The position numbers were made by a program, and so were the translations under genes. Positions 16,345 to 23,883 of a stretch of 64,000 nucleotides of DNA are shown in pieces. Source of the stretch: Amycolatopsis mongoliensis (GTDB lineage Bacteria; Actinomycetota; Actinomycetes; Mycobacteriales; Pseudonocardiaceae). Position 1 is the first letter of the stretch, and every line of letters starts with the position of its first letter. The stretch spans positions 4,650,001 to 4,714,000 of the forward strand of contig NZ_CP127295.1 of the NCBI RefSeq assembly GCF_030285665.1, in the 5' to 3' direction. The notes under the pieces are model-generated. The model saw nothing but the letters and a program-made list of their open reading frames with translations, made no database searches and was not told where the DNA came from.

Positions 16345-17670
16345 TCAGTCAGGCAGCTTTTGGCCCCGGGTCTCGGGGCAGAACGGGGCGACGACCAGGC
16401 CCAGCACGTAGATCGACCCGACGGCGGTGGCGGCGACGCCGTACCCGCCGAGCTTCGAGATGATCGCGCCGGCGGTGAGCGGGCCGAGGAAGGCGACGAA
16501 CCGCGCGGCGTTGAACACGAACGCCGCGCCGGTCGCGCGCAGGTGGGTGGGGTAGAACTCGGGCAGCCACACCGGCATCCAGGTGTACTGGCCGAGCGTG
16601 AAGAACCCGTTGACCACGAGCACGACCACGATCAGGCCGAGGCTGTGCGTCCACAGGAACAGCACGGGCGTGAGGATCAGTGAGGCGGCGAAGTACAGCA
16701 GTACCGCGGGTTTCCGGCCGACGCGGTCGGCGAGGAACCCGAAGGCGACGTACCCGGCGATCGCGCCGGCGTTGTAGATCATCCCGGCACCGCTCGCCCA
16801 CGCGGTCGCCGAATGCCCGGCGCCGGCGGCGCGCGAGGCGACGTAGGCGGGGACCCACGTCGAGATGCCCCACCAGCCGAGGGTGGTGACCAGGGACATC
16901 AGCGAACCGAGGATGGTCAGCCTGCGCAGCTTGGGATCGACCATGATCTGGCGCAGGGTCAGCCGGGTGAACGACTTCTCGTGAGCGGTCAGCTCGCCGC
17001 TCTCGCGGTTCTTCAGTTCACCGCGCCGGCGGTGGGCGCTGGTCCAGGACTCGGACTCGGGCACCTTGCGGCGCAACCACAACGCGAACAGCGCCGGCAG
17101 CACGCCGATGAGGAACATGTACCGCCAGGAGTCCGCCCCCAGTGGCGCGATGAAGTACCAGCAGGCCGAGGCGAGGAAGAAGCCGAGCCCGAGCCCGCAC
17201 TGCATGAGGCCGGCGGCCTTGGCGCGCGCGTGCGCGGGCCAGGTCTCGGCGACCAGCGACGTGCCGGTGCCCCACTCCGAGCCGAGCGCGAAGCCGGTGA
17301 TGAACCGCAGGACGAGGAACGACGCCCACGACCAGGAAACCGCGGTGAGGCCGGTGAACGCCGCGTACAGCACCATCGAGGTCAGGAGGGCTTTGCGCCG
17401 CCCGAAGTAGTCGGCGAACACGCCGCCGACGATCCCGCCGAAGCCCCAGCCGAGCAGCGTGACGGCGATGGTGGCGCCGGTCAGGAACGCCACCTGCGTC
17501 GCCGGTGCGGTGGGCTCGAGTGTCCTCAGGACGAGACTCGCGGTCAGGATGAGCGCGTAGGTCTCGAAGCCGTCGAAGAGCCAGCCGAGGTTCGCGGCGA
17601 GCAGCGACCGCCACTGGGTGCGGTTCAGTGTCTTGGCCCAGGGCTTCCGGGCGAGCGCGACCTCGGACAC
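16345..17670 (-). CDS. MFS transporter (aromatic/organic acid symporter type)
   Basis: A 441-residue, 12-helix major-facilitator protein. It has the N-terminal GWLFDGFETYALI segment, similar to the D-G-x-D motif of aromatic acid:H+ symporters, and FADYFGRRKALLTSM in loop 2-3. GTG at 17670 follows AAAGGAG. It is the first gene of the minus-strand unit MFS-MFS-ubiX and its promoter carries the IclR-type operator found again upstream of the coxG-like gene. Two related carriers in one operon may serve two substrates, or uptake and exchange. Confidence 0.85.
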   Translation of the reverse strand: MSEVALARKPWAKTLNRTQWRSLLAANLGWLFDGFETYALILTASLVLRTLEPTAPATQVAFLTGATIAVTLLGWGFGGIVGGVFADYFGRRKALLTSMVLYAAFTGLTAVSWSWASFLVLRFITGFALGSEWGTGTSLVAETWPAHARAKAAGLMQCGLGLGFFLASACWYFIAPLGADSWRYMFLIGVLPALFALWLRRKVPESESWTSAHRRRGELKNRESGELTAHEKSFTRLTLRQIMVDPKLRRLTILGSLMSLVTTLGWWGISTWVPAYVASRAAGAGHSATAWASGAGMIYNAGAIAGYVAFGFLADRVGRKPAVLLYFAASLILTPVLFLWTHSLGLIVVVLVVNGFFTLGQYTWMPVWLPEFYPTHLRATGAAFVFNAARFVAFLGPLTAGAIISKLGGYGVAATAVGSIYVLGLVVAPFCPETRGQKLPD

Positions 17671-17708
17671 GGGATCTCCTTTCCGGGCCGCCGTGGGCCG
17701 GGAAGTCT

Positions 17709-17773
17709 TGTCCTCTATTTAGGACATCGAGTCCTGTATGCGGAACGGTAAGTCAGCCGGAGGGTGAGGTCAA
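17709..17773 (-). promoter_or_regulatory. Promoter and IclR-type operator of the MFS-MFS-ubiX operon
   Basis: On the minus strand TTGACC (17773-17768), 17 bases, TACCGT (17750-17745) form a promoter with a start near 17737. Immediately downstream is the palindrome TGTCCT-CTATTT-AGGACA (17709-17726) plus a further AGTCCT (17730-17735). The same elements with the same 21-base offset between TGTCCT and AGTCCT lie at 18844-18870. Confidence 0.6.
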
Positions 17774-17812
17774 GGGAACGATCCGGCGGCCGGGATCGGC
17801 CCAGGACTGCCT

Positions 17813-17843
17813 ATGCGGAGTTATTTTGTGCTTTACTCCGCAT
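17813..17843. promoter_or_regulatory. Hairpin in the intergenic region between the MFS operon and IclR
   Basis: ATGCGGAGT (17813-17821) and ACTCCGCAT (17835-17843) form nine-base arms around a T-rich 13-base loop; another GCGGAGT follows. The 337-base stretch 17671-18007 holds this, the MFS promoter/operator and the palindrome at 17926. No coding sequence was seen there. Confidence 0.4.
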
Positions 17844-17925
17844 CTGCGGAGTCATCACGTCTCCGATGACGCAGGTGCGCATCGACGGCCGGGGTGATCC
17901 ACAGTGGACTCGGGCTGGGGTGGAT

Positions 17926-17978
17926 GTAGTGAATGACTCATTCCTGTCGTCCGACGACAGGAATGAGTCATTCACTAC
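17926..17978. terminator. 53-base perfect palindrome downstream of iclR
   Basis: The 26-base arms 17926-17951 and 17953-17978 are exact complements around one central C. The arm begins GTAGTGAATGACTCATTCCT. It lies 30 bases after the stop of the minus-strand iclR and upstream of the MFS promoter, so it probably ends the iclR transcript. The sequence differs from the TCGTGAGTG family but the design is the same. Confidence 0.65.
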
Positions 17979-18007
17979 GTCGCGAGCGGGTCCTCGGGCC
18001 GGGGGAC

Positions 18008-18772
18008 TCAGTCCGCGGTCTTCGCCGCACCGCCGGTGCGTTCGGTGATGCGCAGCCCGCATTCGCGGATCAGCTCACCGTAGTGATCCACATTGGACTC
18101 GTTGAGTTCCGAAGCGAACGCCAGTGAGCACACGACCATGCAGACGCGGCCCTGCGCGTCGAAGACCGGTGCCGCCACGCCGGACTGGCCGAGGTCGTAC
18201 TCGCGGATGCTTTCCGCCCACCCGCGCTCGCGGGTGTGATCCAGGACGGCGCGCAGGGTGCCGGGCGCGGTGACCGTGGCGGAGGTGAACTCCTCGACGC
18301 CGAACTGCTCGACCAGCCGGGTCACCTCGGCCGGGTCGGACCAGGCGTGGAACGCGCGCATGATGGCCGGCGCCGAAAACGGGAACGTGTCGCCGACGCC
18401 CACCGTGATCCGGACGCCCTTGCCGCGGTCGCCCTTGGCCAGCACGGAGTACGCACCCTTCCCCTGCGGCTGCACGGCGAAGGCGATGAAGCGGATCTGC
18501 CGGCTGAGCGCGTCGAGCTCCTGCTGGACGATCTCCGTCATCCAGTCCTCGGAGAGGCGGGCCATCGCGAGCAGCCGCGGGCCGAGGGACCAGCCGTCGC
18601 GGCTGGTGGTCCAGCCGGCGCGCTGCAGGGTGCCGAGGATGTTGTAGCAGGTGCTGCGGTTGAGGCCCAGCTCTTCGATCAGCACCCCGGAGGCCACCGG
18701 CTCCGGCCAGTCCCGGGCGATCCGCTCCAGGAGCCGCACGGCGCTCAGCACCGCTGGTACGTCGCTCGTCAT
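18008..18772 (-). CDS. IclR-family transcriptional regulator
   Basis: A 254-residue IclR protein: an N-terminal winged helix (LIEELGLNRSTCYNILGTLQ) and a GAF-like effector domain ending GVAAPVFDAQGRVCMVVCS. ATG at 18772 has GGGGCGAGG just upstream; the open frame continues to 18862 but would run through its own operator. It lies between two oppositely directed catabolic operons, and the same operator architecture is found at both promoters. It is therefore the likely switch for MFS-MFS-ubiX and for the coxG-to-ubiD operon. IclR proteins commonly sense aromatic acids or their breakdown products. Confidence 0.88.
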   Translation of the reverse strand: MTSDVPAVLSAVRLLERIARDWPEPVASGVLIEELGLNRSTCYNILGTLQRAGWTTSRDGWSLGPRLLAMARLSEDWMTEIVQQELDALSRQIRFIAFAVQPQGKGAYSVLAKGDRGKGVRITVGVGDTFPFSAPAIMRAFHAWSDPAEVTRLVEQFGVEEFTSATVTAPGTLRAVLDHTRERGWAESIREYDLGQSGVAAPVFDAQGRVCMVVCSLAFASELNESNVDHYGELIRECGLRITERTGGAAKTAD

Positions 18773-18818
18773 CCTCGCCCCTCGTCGTTCTTCCTTCGCG
18801 CACGGTAGCCGAGCGGGT

Positions 18819-18870
18819 TTGCGTGTCGCCAGGACCGTGTTAGTGTCCTCTATATTAGACACCTAGTCCT
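18819..18870 (+). promoter_or_regulatory. Promoter and IclR-type operator of the coxG-ubiD operon
   Basis: TTGCGT (18819-18824), 16 bases, TAGTGT (18841-18846) is a plausible promoter. Overlapping it is TGTCCT-CTATAT-TAGACA (18844-18861), an imperfect palindrome, followed by AGTCCT (18865-18870). The 21-base offset between TGTCCT and AGTCCT equals that at 17709-17735. Confidence 0.55.
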
Positions 18871-18899
18871 CTCTAGCGGTCTTTCGATTTGGTGGTCAC

Positions 18900-19475
18900 A
18901 TGAAGCTCGGATCCTCCTTCCTCGTCCCCGCGGGGCACGACCGCGTGTTCGCGCACTTCCTCGATCCCGACTCGATGCGGGTCAGCGTGCCCGGCTGTAC
19001 CGAACTCGACCGGGCGGACCCCGCGCACTACCGCGGCCGCCTGGTGAACGAGATCGCCCACGTCCGGTTCAGCGCCGGGTTCTCCGCGGAGATCACCGAA
19101 CTGCGCGAGCCCGAACAGGTGCGGGCGCTGCTCAAGGGCGAGGACCACAAGCTCGGCAGCTCCATCAAGATCGACGCGCGGCTCGGCGTCCAGCCCGACG
19201 GCCCTGACTCGGCCAAAGTGGACTACGAGCTCGACATCGCGATCTGGGGCCGGATCGGCCGGCTCGGCGAGTCGCTCGTGCGCCGGCGTTCGCAGGAGGT
19301 CGAGAAGGAGTTCGTCGCGGCCTTCGCCGAGATCTGCGCCGCCGGCCCGCCGGGGCCGGACAACCCGGGGCTGCGCAGCGTGCTCGAGCGGCGGAACGGA
19401 CAGTCGGCGCCGGCGGAAGCGCCCGTTCCCTGGTGGCGCCGCCTGCTCGCGCGCCTGTTCGGGAGGAAGAACTGA
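18900..19475 (+). CDS. CoxG-like SRPBCC protein
   Basis: A 191-residue protein of the carbon monoxide dehydrogenase subunit G (CoxG) family, a helix-grip fold with a hydrophobic pocket. The first 145 residues match the domain (GSSFLVPAGHDRVFAHFLDP, VPGCTEL, DYELDIAIWGRIGRLGESL). The last about 45 are variable and end in a basic amphipathic tail (PWWRRLLARLFGRKN) that could touch the membrane. CoxG proteins accompany molybdenum hydroxylases and are thought to recruit the enzyme to the membrane or help pass electrons to quinone. It is the first gene of the operon and its TGA overlaps the next ATG. Confidence 0.8.
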   Translation: MKLGSSFLVPAGHDRVFAHFLDPDSMRVSVPGCTELDRADPAHYRGRLVNEIAHVRFSAGFSAEITELREPEQVRALLKGEDHKLGSSIKIDARLGVQPDGPDSAKVDYELDIAIWGRIGRLGESLVRRRSQEVEKEFVAAFAEICAAGPPGPDNPGLRSVLERRNGQSAPAEAPVPWWRRLLARLFGRKN

Positions 19476-20359
19476 TGCCCGTCTACCACTACCCGGACAC
19501 GCTCGGCGAAGCGTGCTCGATCATGGCCGAGGGCGAGGACGCGATGGTCTACGGCGGCGGGACCGCCGTCCAGATCCTGCTCAAGCAGGGCGTGCTCTTC
19601 GCGTCCGACCTGGTCGACATCGGTGCCGTCCCGGGCCTCGGGGAGATCGCGCGCACGAAGGACGGCCTGCGCGTGGGCCCGCTGGTCACCTTGCGGCAGA
19701 TGGAAACCAGCCCGCTCGTGCGGGAGTTCGCGCCGCTGGCCGCCGAGGTCTACGGCCGGGTCGCCAACCCCCGCATCCGCAACACCGCGAGCGTCGGCGG
19801 CAACCTCGCGCACGGCGACTACCGGCTCGACCCGCCGACCGCGCTGATGGTGCTCGACGCGCGCGTCGAGCTCACGTCGTCACGGGGGAAGCGGACCGTG
19901 CCCGCGCGCGAGTTCTTCGTCGACTTCCAGCAGACGGCCTTGGCGCCCGGCGAGATCATCACGGCGGTCGAGATCCCGCGGCAGCCCGAAGACGCGGGTG
20001 CGCACTTCGCCAAACTGTCCAGCCTCGCGGTCAACGACTGGCCGGCCGCGTCCGCCGCCGCGCTGGTGGTGCCCGCCTCCCGCGGTCGGCGCCAGGTCCG
20101 GCTCGGGCTCGGCGCGCTGGCCCACGTCCCGGTGTTCACCCGGTTCGAAATCCCCGGCGACACGCCGGCCGACGAAGTCGTGGTCACGGCGAAAGAGGTC
20201 GCCGGGCCGCTGATCGACCCCCTCCCGGACGTGCGCGGGGGAAGCGCTTACAAGACCCGGCTAGGTCTGGTGGCCGTCGAAGAAGCCGTACGAGGTTCCT
20301 GGAAGGAGCGAGACGATGAGCGACGGATTCCGTTCCTCGGCCGGCGCCGCCGTCGGTGA
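19475..20359 (+). CDS. Molybdenum hydroxylase FAD-binding subunit (CoxM/XdhB-like)
   Basis: A 294-residue FAD subunit of the xanthine dehydrogenase / CO dehydrogenase family. FAD contacts are visible: YGGGTAVQILLKQG near residue 30 and ASVGGNLAHGDYRLDPPTAL near residue 110, which match the AGGH.L and T.GG..A..DP..D loops. It takes electrons from the iron-sulfur subunit. Its last 44 bases overlap the start of the large subunit gene, and the final dozen residues are Arg-rich and may be of no importance. Gene order here is FAD, Mo, Fe-S. Confidence 0.88.
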   Translation: MPVYHYPDTLGEACSIMAEGEDAMVYGGGTAVQILLKQGVLFASDLVDIGAVPGLGEIARTKDGLRVGPLVTLRQMETSPLVREFAPLAAEVYGRVANPRIRNTASVGGNLAHGDYRLDPPTALMVLDARVELTSSRGKRTVPAREFFVDFQQTALAPGEIITAVEIPRQPEDAGAHFAKLSSLAVNDWPAASAAALVVPASRGRRQVRLGLGALAHVPVFTRFEIPGDTPADEVVVTAKEVAGPLIDPLPDVRGGSAYKTRLGLVAVEEAVRGSWKERDDERRIPFLGRRRRR

Positions 20360-22640
20360 GCGGTGGGCCCGCACCGACGGGCGCGCCAAGGTCCGCGGCG
20401 AGCTCCGGTACGCCGCCGAAGAACCCGTCCGGCCGTGCCTCGACGTCGCCGTCCACCGCAGCACCCGGCCGCACGCGAAGATCGTCTCGGTCGACACGTC
20501 CCGGGCGCTCGCGGCCGAGGGGGTCGTCGCGGTCGTCACCGGCGCGGACCTGTTCGCCTTGCTCGGCGAGCGGATGATGACCGGCCCCGCGTTCTCCGAC
20601 CAGCCGTGCCTGGCCGTGGGCAAGGTCCGCTACGTCGGCGAGCCCGTCGCGGCCGTGCTCGCGCACAGCGTCGCGCAGGCGCGGCACGCGGCCGAGGAGA
20701 TCCAGGTCGAGTACGACGAGCTGGACCCGGTGCACGACGTCGACGACGCCATCACCGGAACCGCCTTCGTGCACGAGGAGCTCCGGCCGTCGGCGGTGTT
20801 CGGCGACCTCAAGCACCTGCGCGGCAAGCGCGACACGAACGTCAACTACGAGTTCACTCTCCGCCGAGGTGACCCGGACGCGGCCGCCGGGACGACGGTG
20901 AGCGCGGAGTTCTGGGCGCCGCCGACCCACCACGTGCCGATCGAGCTGCCGTACGCGGCCGCGTGGCCCGAGGGTGACCGGGTCGAGCTGCTCGCGACGA
21001 CGCAGACGCCGTCGTACGTCCGGCAGAGCCTCGCCGACCTGCTCGACCTGCCGCTCAACCGCGTCCGGGTGCGGACCGCGCCGCTCGGCGGCAGCTTCGG
21101 CGCCAAGATGTACGACCGGCTCGAACCGCTGGCCGCGGCGCTGGCGTGGACGCAGCGCAAGCCCGTGCGCATCACCGCCACCCGCGAGGAGGCGTTCCTG
21201 CTCACCACGCGCCACGGCGCGGCCGTGTCGGGCAGCATGACCGCCGGCGAGGACGGCCGGATCGTCGCGGCCACCGCCGACGTCCGGTACGACACCGGCG
21301 CCTACGCCGACGTCGGCCCGCGCATCACCGCGAAGTCCGGCATGGTCGCCACCGGACCGTACAAAGTGGACAACGTGCGCGTGCGCTCCCGGTGCGTCTA
21401 CACGAACAAGCCGTCCGCCGGGCCGTTCCGCGGCTTCGGCGTGCCGCAGGTGACGTGGTCCCACGAGTCCCTCGTGGACGAACTGGCGCGCGAAAGCGGT
21501 GAGGACCCGGCGGAGTTCCGGCGGCGCAACCTGCTGCGGGAAGGTGACATCGCGCCGGTAGGCACGTCGATGCACAGCGCGGACTTCGTCGGCTGCCTCG
21601 ACGCCGTCACCGAGGCCATCGGCTGGTCCGAGCCGCTGCCGCCGGCGGAAGGCCGGTTCGTGCGCGGGCGCGGGGTCGCGGTCGGGATCAAGGCCGTGCT
21701 GACCCCGACGATCTCCAACGCCACCGTCCAGCTCAACCAGGACGGCTCGGCGACCGTGCTGATCAGCACCGTCGACATGGGCCAGGGCAGCGACACGATC
21801 ATGGCGCAGATCGCCGCCGAGGTGCTCTGCCTCGGCGAGGGCCGGGTCCGCGTCATCGGCGCGGACACCGACGTCACGCCGTACGACACGATCACCGCCG
21901 GCTCGCGCTCGACCTACCACACCGGCAACGCCGTCCGGCTCGCCGCGGAGTCCATGCGGGACAAGCTGCTCGCCCTCGCGGCGAAGCACTTCGACGTCGA
22001 GCCGACGGACATCAAGATCACCGGCGACGGGCTGGTCAGCGCCCAGAGCCAGGCCACCGTCGCCGTCCCGGACCTGCTGCTCGCCCACTTCGGCGCGCGG
22101 GGCACCACGCTCACCGCGGAAGCGAACTTCAGCACGTCGTGGCAGCCCTACGACCACGAAACCGGGCAGTCCGCGCAGGTCACCGAGCACTGGTTCGCCG
22201 GCGCGGCCGCCGTCCAGCTGACCGTGGACACCGCCACCGGGCGCGTGCACGTCGAGCACCTCGCGGTCGCCGGCGACGTCGGCCGCGCGATCAACCCGGC
22301 GCTGGTCGAACAGCAGCTCTCCGGCGCGGCGATCATGGGTCTCGGGCACGCGCTGTTCGACCAGCTCGTGTTCGACGAAGGCCAGATCGTCAACGGCACC
22401 CTGCTGGACTACCAGCTGCCGTCCATCAAGGACATGCCGGACCAGCTGACGCCGATCGTCATCGAAAGTCCACATCGGACGGGACCGTTCGGCGCCAAGG
22501 GCGTCGGGGAGACCGCGATCATCCCGCTCGCCCCGGCGATCGCCAACGCCGTGCGCGACGCGACCGGCGTCCGGCTGACCGAGCTGCCGCTCACCCCGGA
22601 ACGGATCCTCACCGCGATCACCGAGCAGGAGCAGTCATGA
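20316..22640 (+). CDS. Molybdenum hydroxylase large subunit (xanthine dehydrogenase family)
   Basis: A 774-residue molybdopterin-cytosine-dinucleotide subunit. Motifs: the APLGGSFGAK loop (G-G-x-F-G-x-K), AGPFRGFGVPQ, DMGQGSDT and the catalytic-Glu loop GAKGVGE near the C-terminus. It lacks the Cys of the CO dehydrogenase loop (A-Y-x-C-S-F-R; here G-P-F-R-G-F-G), so this is a hydroxylase of an organic, probably aromatic or heteroaromatic, substrate and not an aerobic CO dehydrogenase. ATG at 20316 follows GGAAGGAG; the start overlaps the FAD gene by 44 bases and the end overlaps the Fe-S gene by ATGA. Confidence 0.9.
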   Translation: MSDGFRSSAGAAVGERWARTDGRAKVRGELRYAAEEPVRPCLDVAVHRSTRPHAKIVSVDTSRALAAEGVVAVVTGADLFALLGERMMTGPAFSDQPCLAVGKVRYVGEPVAAVLAHSVAQARHAAEEIQVEYDELDPVHDVDDAITGTAFVHEELRPSAVFGDLKHLRGKRDTNVNYEFTLRRGDPDAAAGTTVSAEFWAPPTHHVPIELPYAAAWPEGDRVELLATTQTPSYVRQSLADLLDLPLNRVRVRTAPLGGSFGAKMYDRLEPLAAALAWTQRKPVRITATREEAFLLTTRHGAAVSGSMTAGEDGRIVAATADVRYDTGAYADVGPRITAKSGMVATGPYKVDNVRVRSRCVYTNKPSAGPFRGFGVPQVTWSHESLVDELARESGEDPAEFRRRNLLREGDIAPVGTSMHSADFVGCLDAVTEAIGWSEPLPPAEGRFVRGRGVAVGIKAVLTPTISNATVQLNQDGSATVLISTVDMGQGSDTIMAQIAAEVLCLGEGRVRVIGADTDVTPYDTITAGSRSTYHTGNAVRLAAESMRDKLLALAAKHFDVEPTDIKITGDGLVSAQSQATVAVPDLLLAHFGARGTTLTAEANFSTSWQPYDHETGQSAQVTEHWFAGAAAVQLTVDTATGRVHVEHLAVAGDVGRAINPALVEQQLSGAAIMGLGHALFDQLVFDEGQIVNGTLLDYQLPSIKDMPDQLTPIVIESPHRTGPFGAKGVGETAIIPLAPAIANAVRDATGVRLTELPLTPERILTAITEQEQS

Positions 22641-23116
22641 GGGAGATCCAGCTGACCGTCAACGGACGGCGCCGCCGCCTCGCGGTCGCCGACGACGAGC
22701 TGCTGCTCGACGTGCTGCGCCGCGAGTTCGGTGTGACGAGCGCGCGCGAAGGCTGCGGCGTCGGCGCGTGCGGCGCCTGCACGGTCCTCGTCGGCGGGAC
22801 GAGCGTGTCGAGCTGCCTGGCCCGTGCCGCGCGGTACGACGACGCCGAGATCACGACGGCCGACGGGCTGCCGGACGACGACGAGGTGGTCGAGGAGTTC
22901 GTCGCGGCCCGCGCGATGCAGTGCGGCTACTGCATCCCCGGCTTCGTGCTGATGGCGCACGAGCTGCTGGCGGAAAACCCGCGGCCGACCGACGACGACG
23001 TCACCGAGCACCTGGAGGGCAACATCTGCCGCTGCGGCACCTACGGCGAGATCCGCACCGCGATCAAGGCCGCGGCCGCCCGCCGCGAAGCCCGCGAGGG
23101 AAGGAAGAGCGCGTGA
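22637..23116 (+). CDS. Molybdenum hydroxylase 2Fe-2S subunit (CoxS/XdhC-like)
   Basis: A 159-residue two-cluster ferredoxin-like subunit. The plant-type cluster is held by Cys40, Cys45, Cys48 and Cys60 (EGCGVGACGAC...C); the second by Cys96, Cys99, Cys131 and Cys133 (QCGYC...NICRCGTY). It carries electrons from the Mo site to FAD. It overlaps the large-subunit stop by ATGA and the hydrolase start by GTGA, so the whole operon is coupled. Confidence 0.93.
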   Translation: MREIQLTVNGRRRRLAVADDELLLDVLRREFGVTSAREGCGVGACGACTVLVGGTSVSSCLARAARYDDAEITTADGLPDDDEVVEEFVAARAMQCGYCIPGFVLMAHELLAENPRPTDDDVTEHLEGNICRCGTYGEIRTAIKAAAARREAREGRKSA

Positions 23117-23883
23117 AAGAGCTGCACGTCCACCGCACCGGGAACCACGGCCGTCCCGTCGTGCTGCTGCACCCCCTCGCGCTCAGCGGCGCGGTCTGGG
23201 ACCCCGTGGCCGCACATCTCGGGCAGCGGCACCGGGTACTGGCACTCGACGCGCGCGGGCACGGGGAGTCCTCTTGGGACGGTGCGGAGTTCACCGTGGA
23301 CGACATGGCCGCCGACGCGGCCGCCGTCATCGAGGACTTCGGGGCCGGTCCGGCGGACGTCATCGGGCTGTCGATGGGCGGCAGCACCGCGCTGGTGCTC
23401 GCCGCGAGCCGCCCGGACCTCGTGCACCGGCTCGTGCTCGCCGACGCGACCGCGTGGTACGGCCCGGACAGCGTCGCCGAATGGGCGCAGCGGGCCGAGC
23501 GCGCGCTCGGCCTGGACCGTGTCGCGCAGCTGGAGTTCCAGCGGGACCGGTGGTTCGCCGACACCTTCCGCGCCGAGCACCCGGACGAGGTCCAGCGGGT
23601 GTGCGACATCTTCGTCGCCACCGACTCGAAGGCCCACGCGGCCGCGTGCCGGGCGCTGGGCGCGCTGGACGCGCGGGACCGGCTCGGCGACGTCCGGGCC
23701 GCAACGCTGGTCCTGGTCGGCGCCGAGGACTACGCGACGCCGCCGGCGATGGCCCGCGAGCTGGCCGCCGGGATCAAGGACGCGCGGCTCGAGGTCCTCG
23801 ACCGTGCGCGGCACCTGAGCCTGCTGGAACGCCCCGACCTCTGGCCGGTCGTCGCCGCGCACTTCGCCGGGGACGAGTCGTGA
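23113..23883 (+). CDS. Alpha/beta-hydrolase (enol-lactonase-like)
   Basis: A 256-residue alpha/beta-hydrolase. It has the oxyanion segment LLHPLALSGAVWDP, the nucleophile elbow GLSMGG (Ser in G-x-S-x-G), an acid in VGAEDYATPP and the His in DRARHLSLLERP. Overall it resembles 3-oxoadipate enol-lactonase (PcaD) and related C-C or lactone hydrolases. The GTG start overlaps the Fe-S gene stop (GTGA). In this operon it may open a lactone or cleave an ester or thioester formed after ring hydroxylation; the exact step is unknown. Confidence 0.82.
   Translation: MKELHVHRTGNHGRPVVLLHPLALSGAVWDPVAAHLGQRHRVLALDARGHGESSWDGAEFTVDDMAADAAAVIEDFGAGPADVIGLSMGGSTALVLAASRPDLVHRLVLADATAWYGPDSVAEWAQRAERALGLDRVAQLEFQRDRWFADTFRAEHPDEVQRVCDIFVATDSKAHAAACRALGALDARDRLGDVRAATLVLVGAEDYATPPAMARELAAGIKDARLEVLDRARHLSLLERPDLWPVVAAHFAGDES

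Noticed and set aside
20184..22475. A 763-codon minus-strand frame opposite the molybdenum hydroxylase large subunit
   Set aside because: It is the antisense of a gene with all diagnostic motifs; long antisense frames are expected at this GC content.
20316..22640. Reading the CoxG/M/L/S-like operon as an aerobic CO dehydrogenase
   Set aside because: The large subunit lacks the Cys-containing active-site loop (A-Y-x-C-S-F-R), and coxD/E/F maturation genes are absent.
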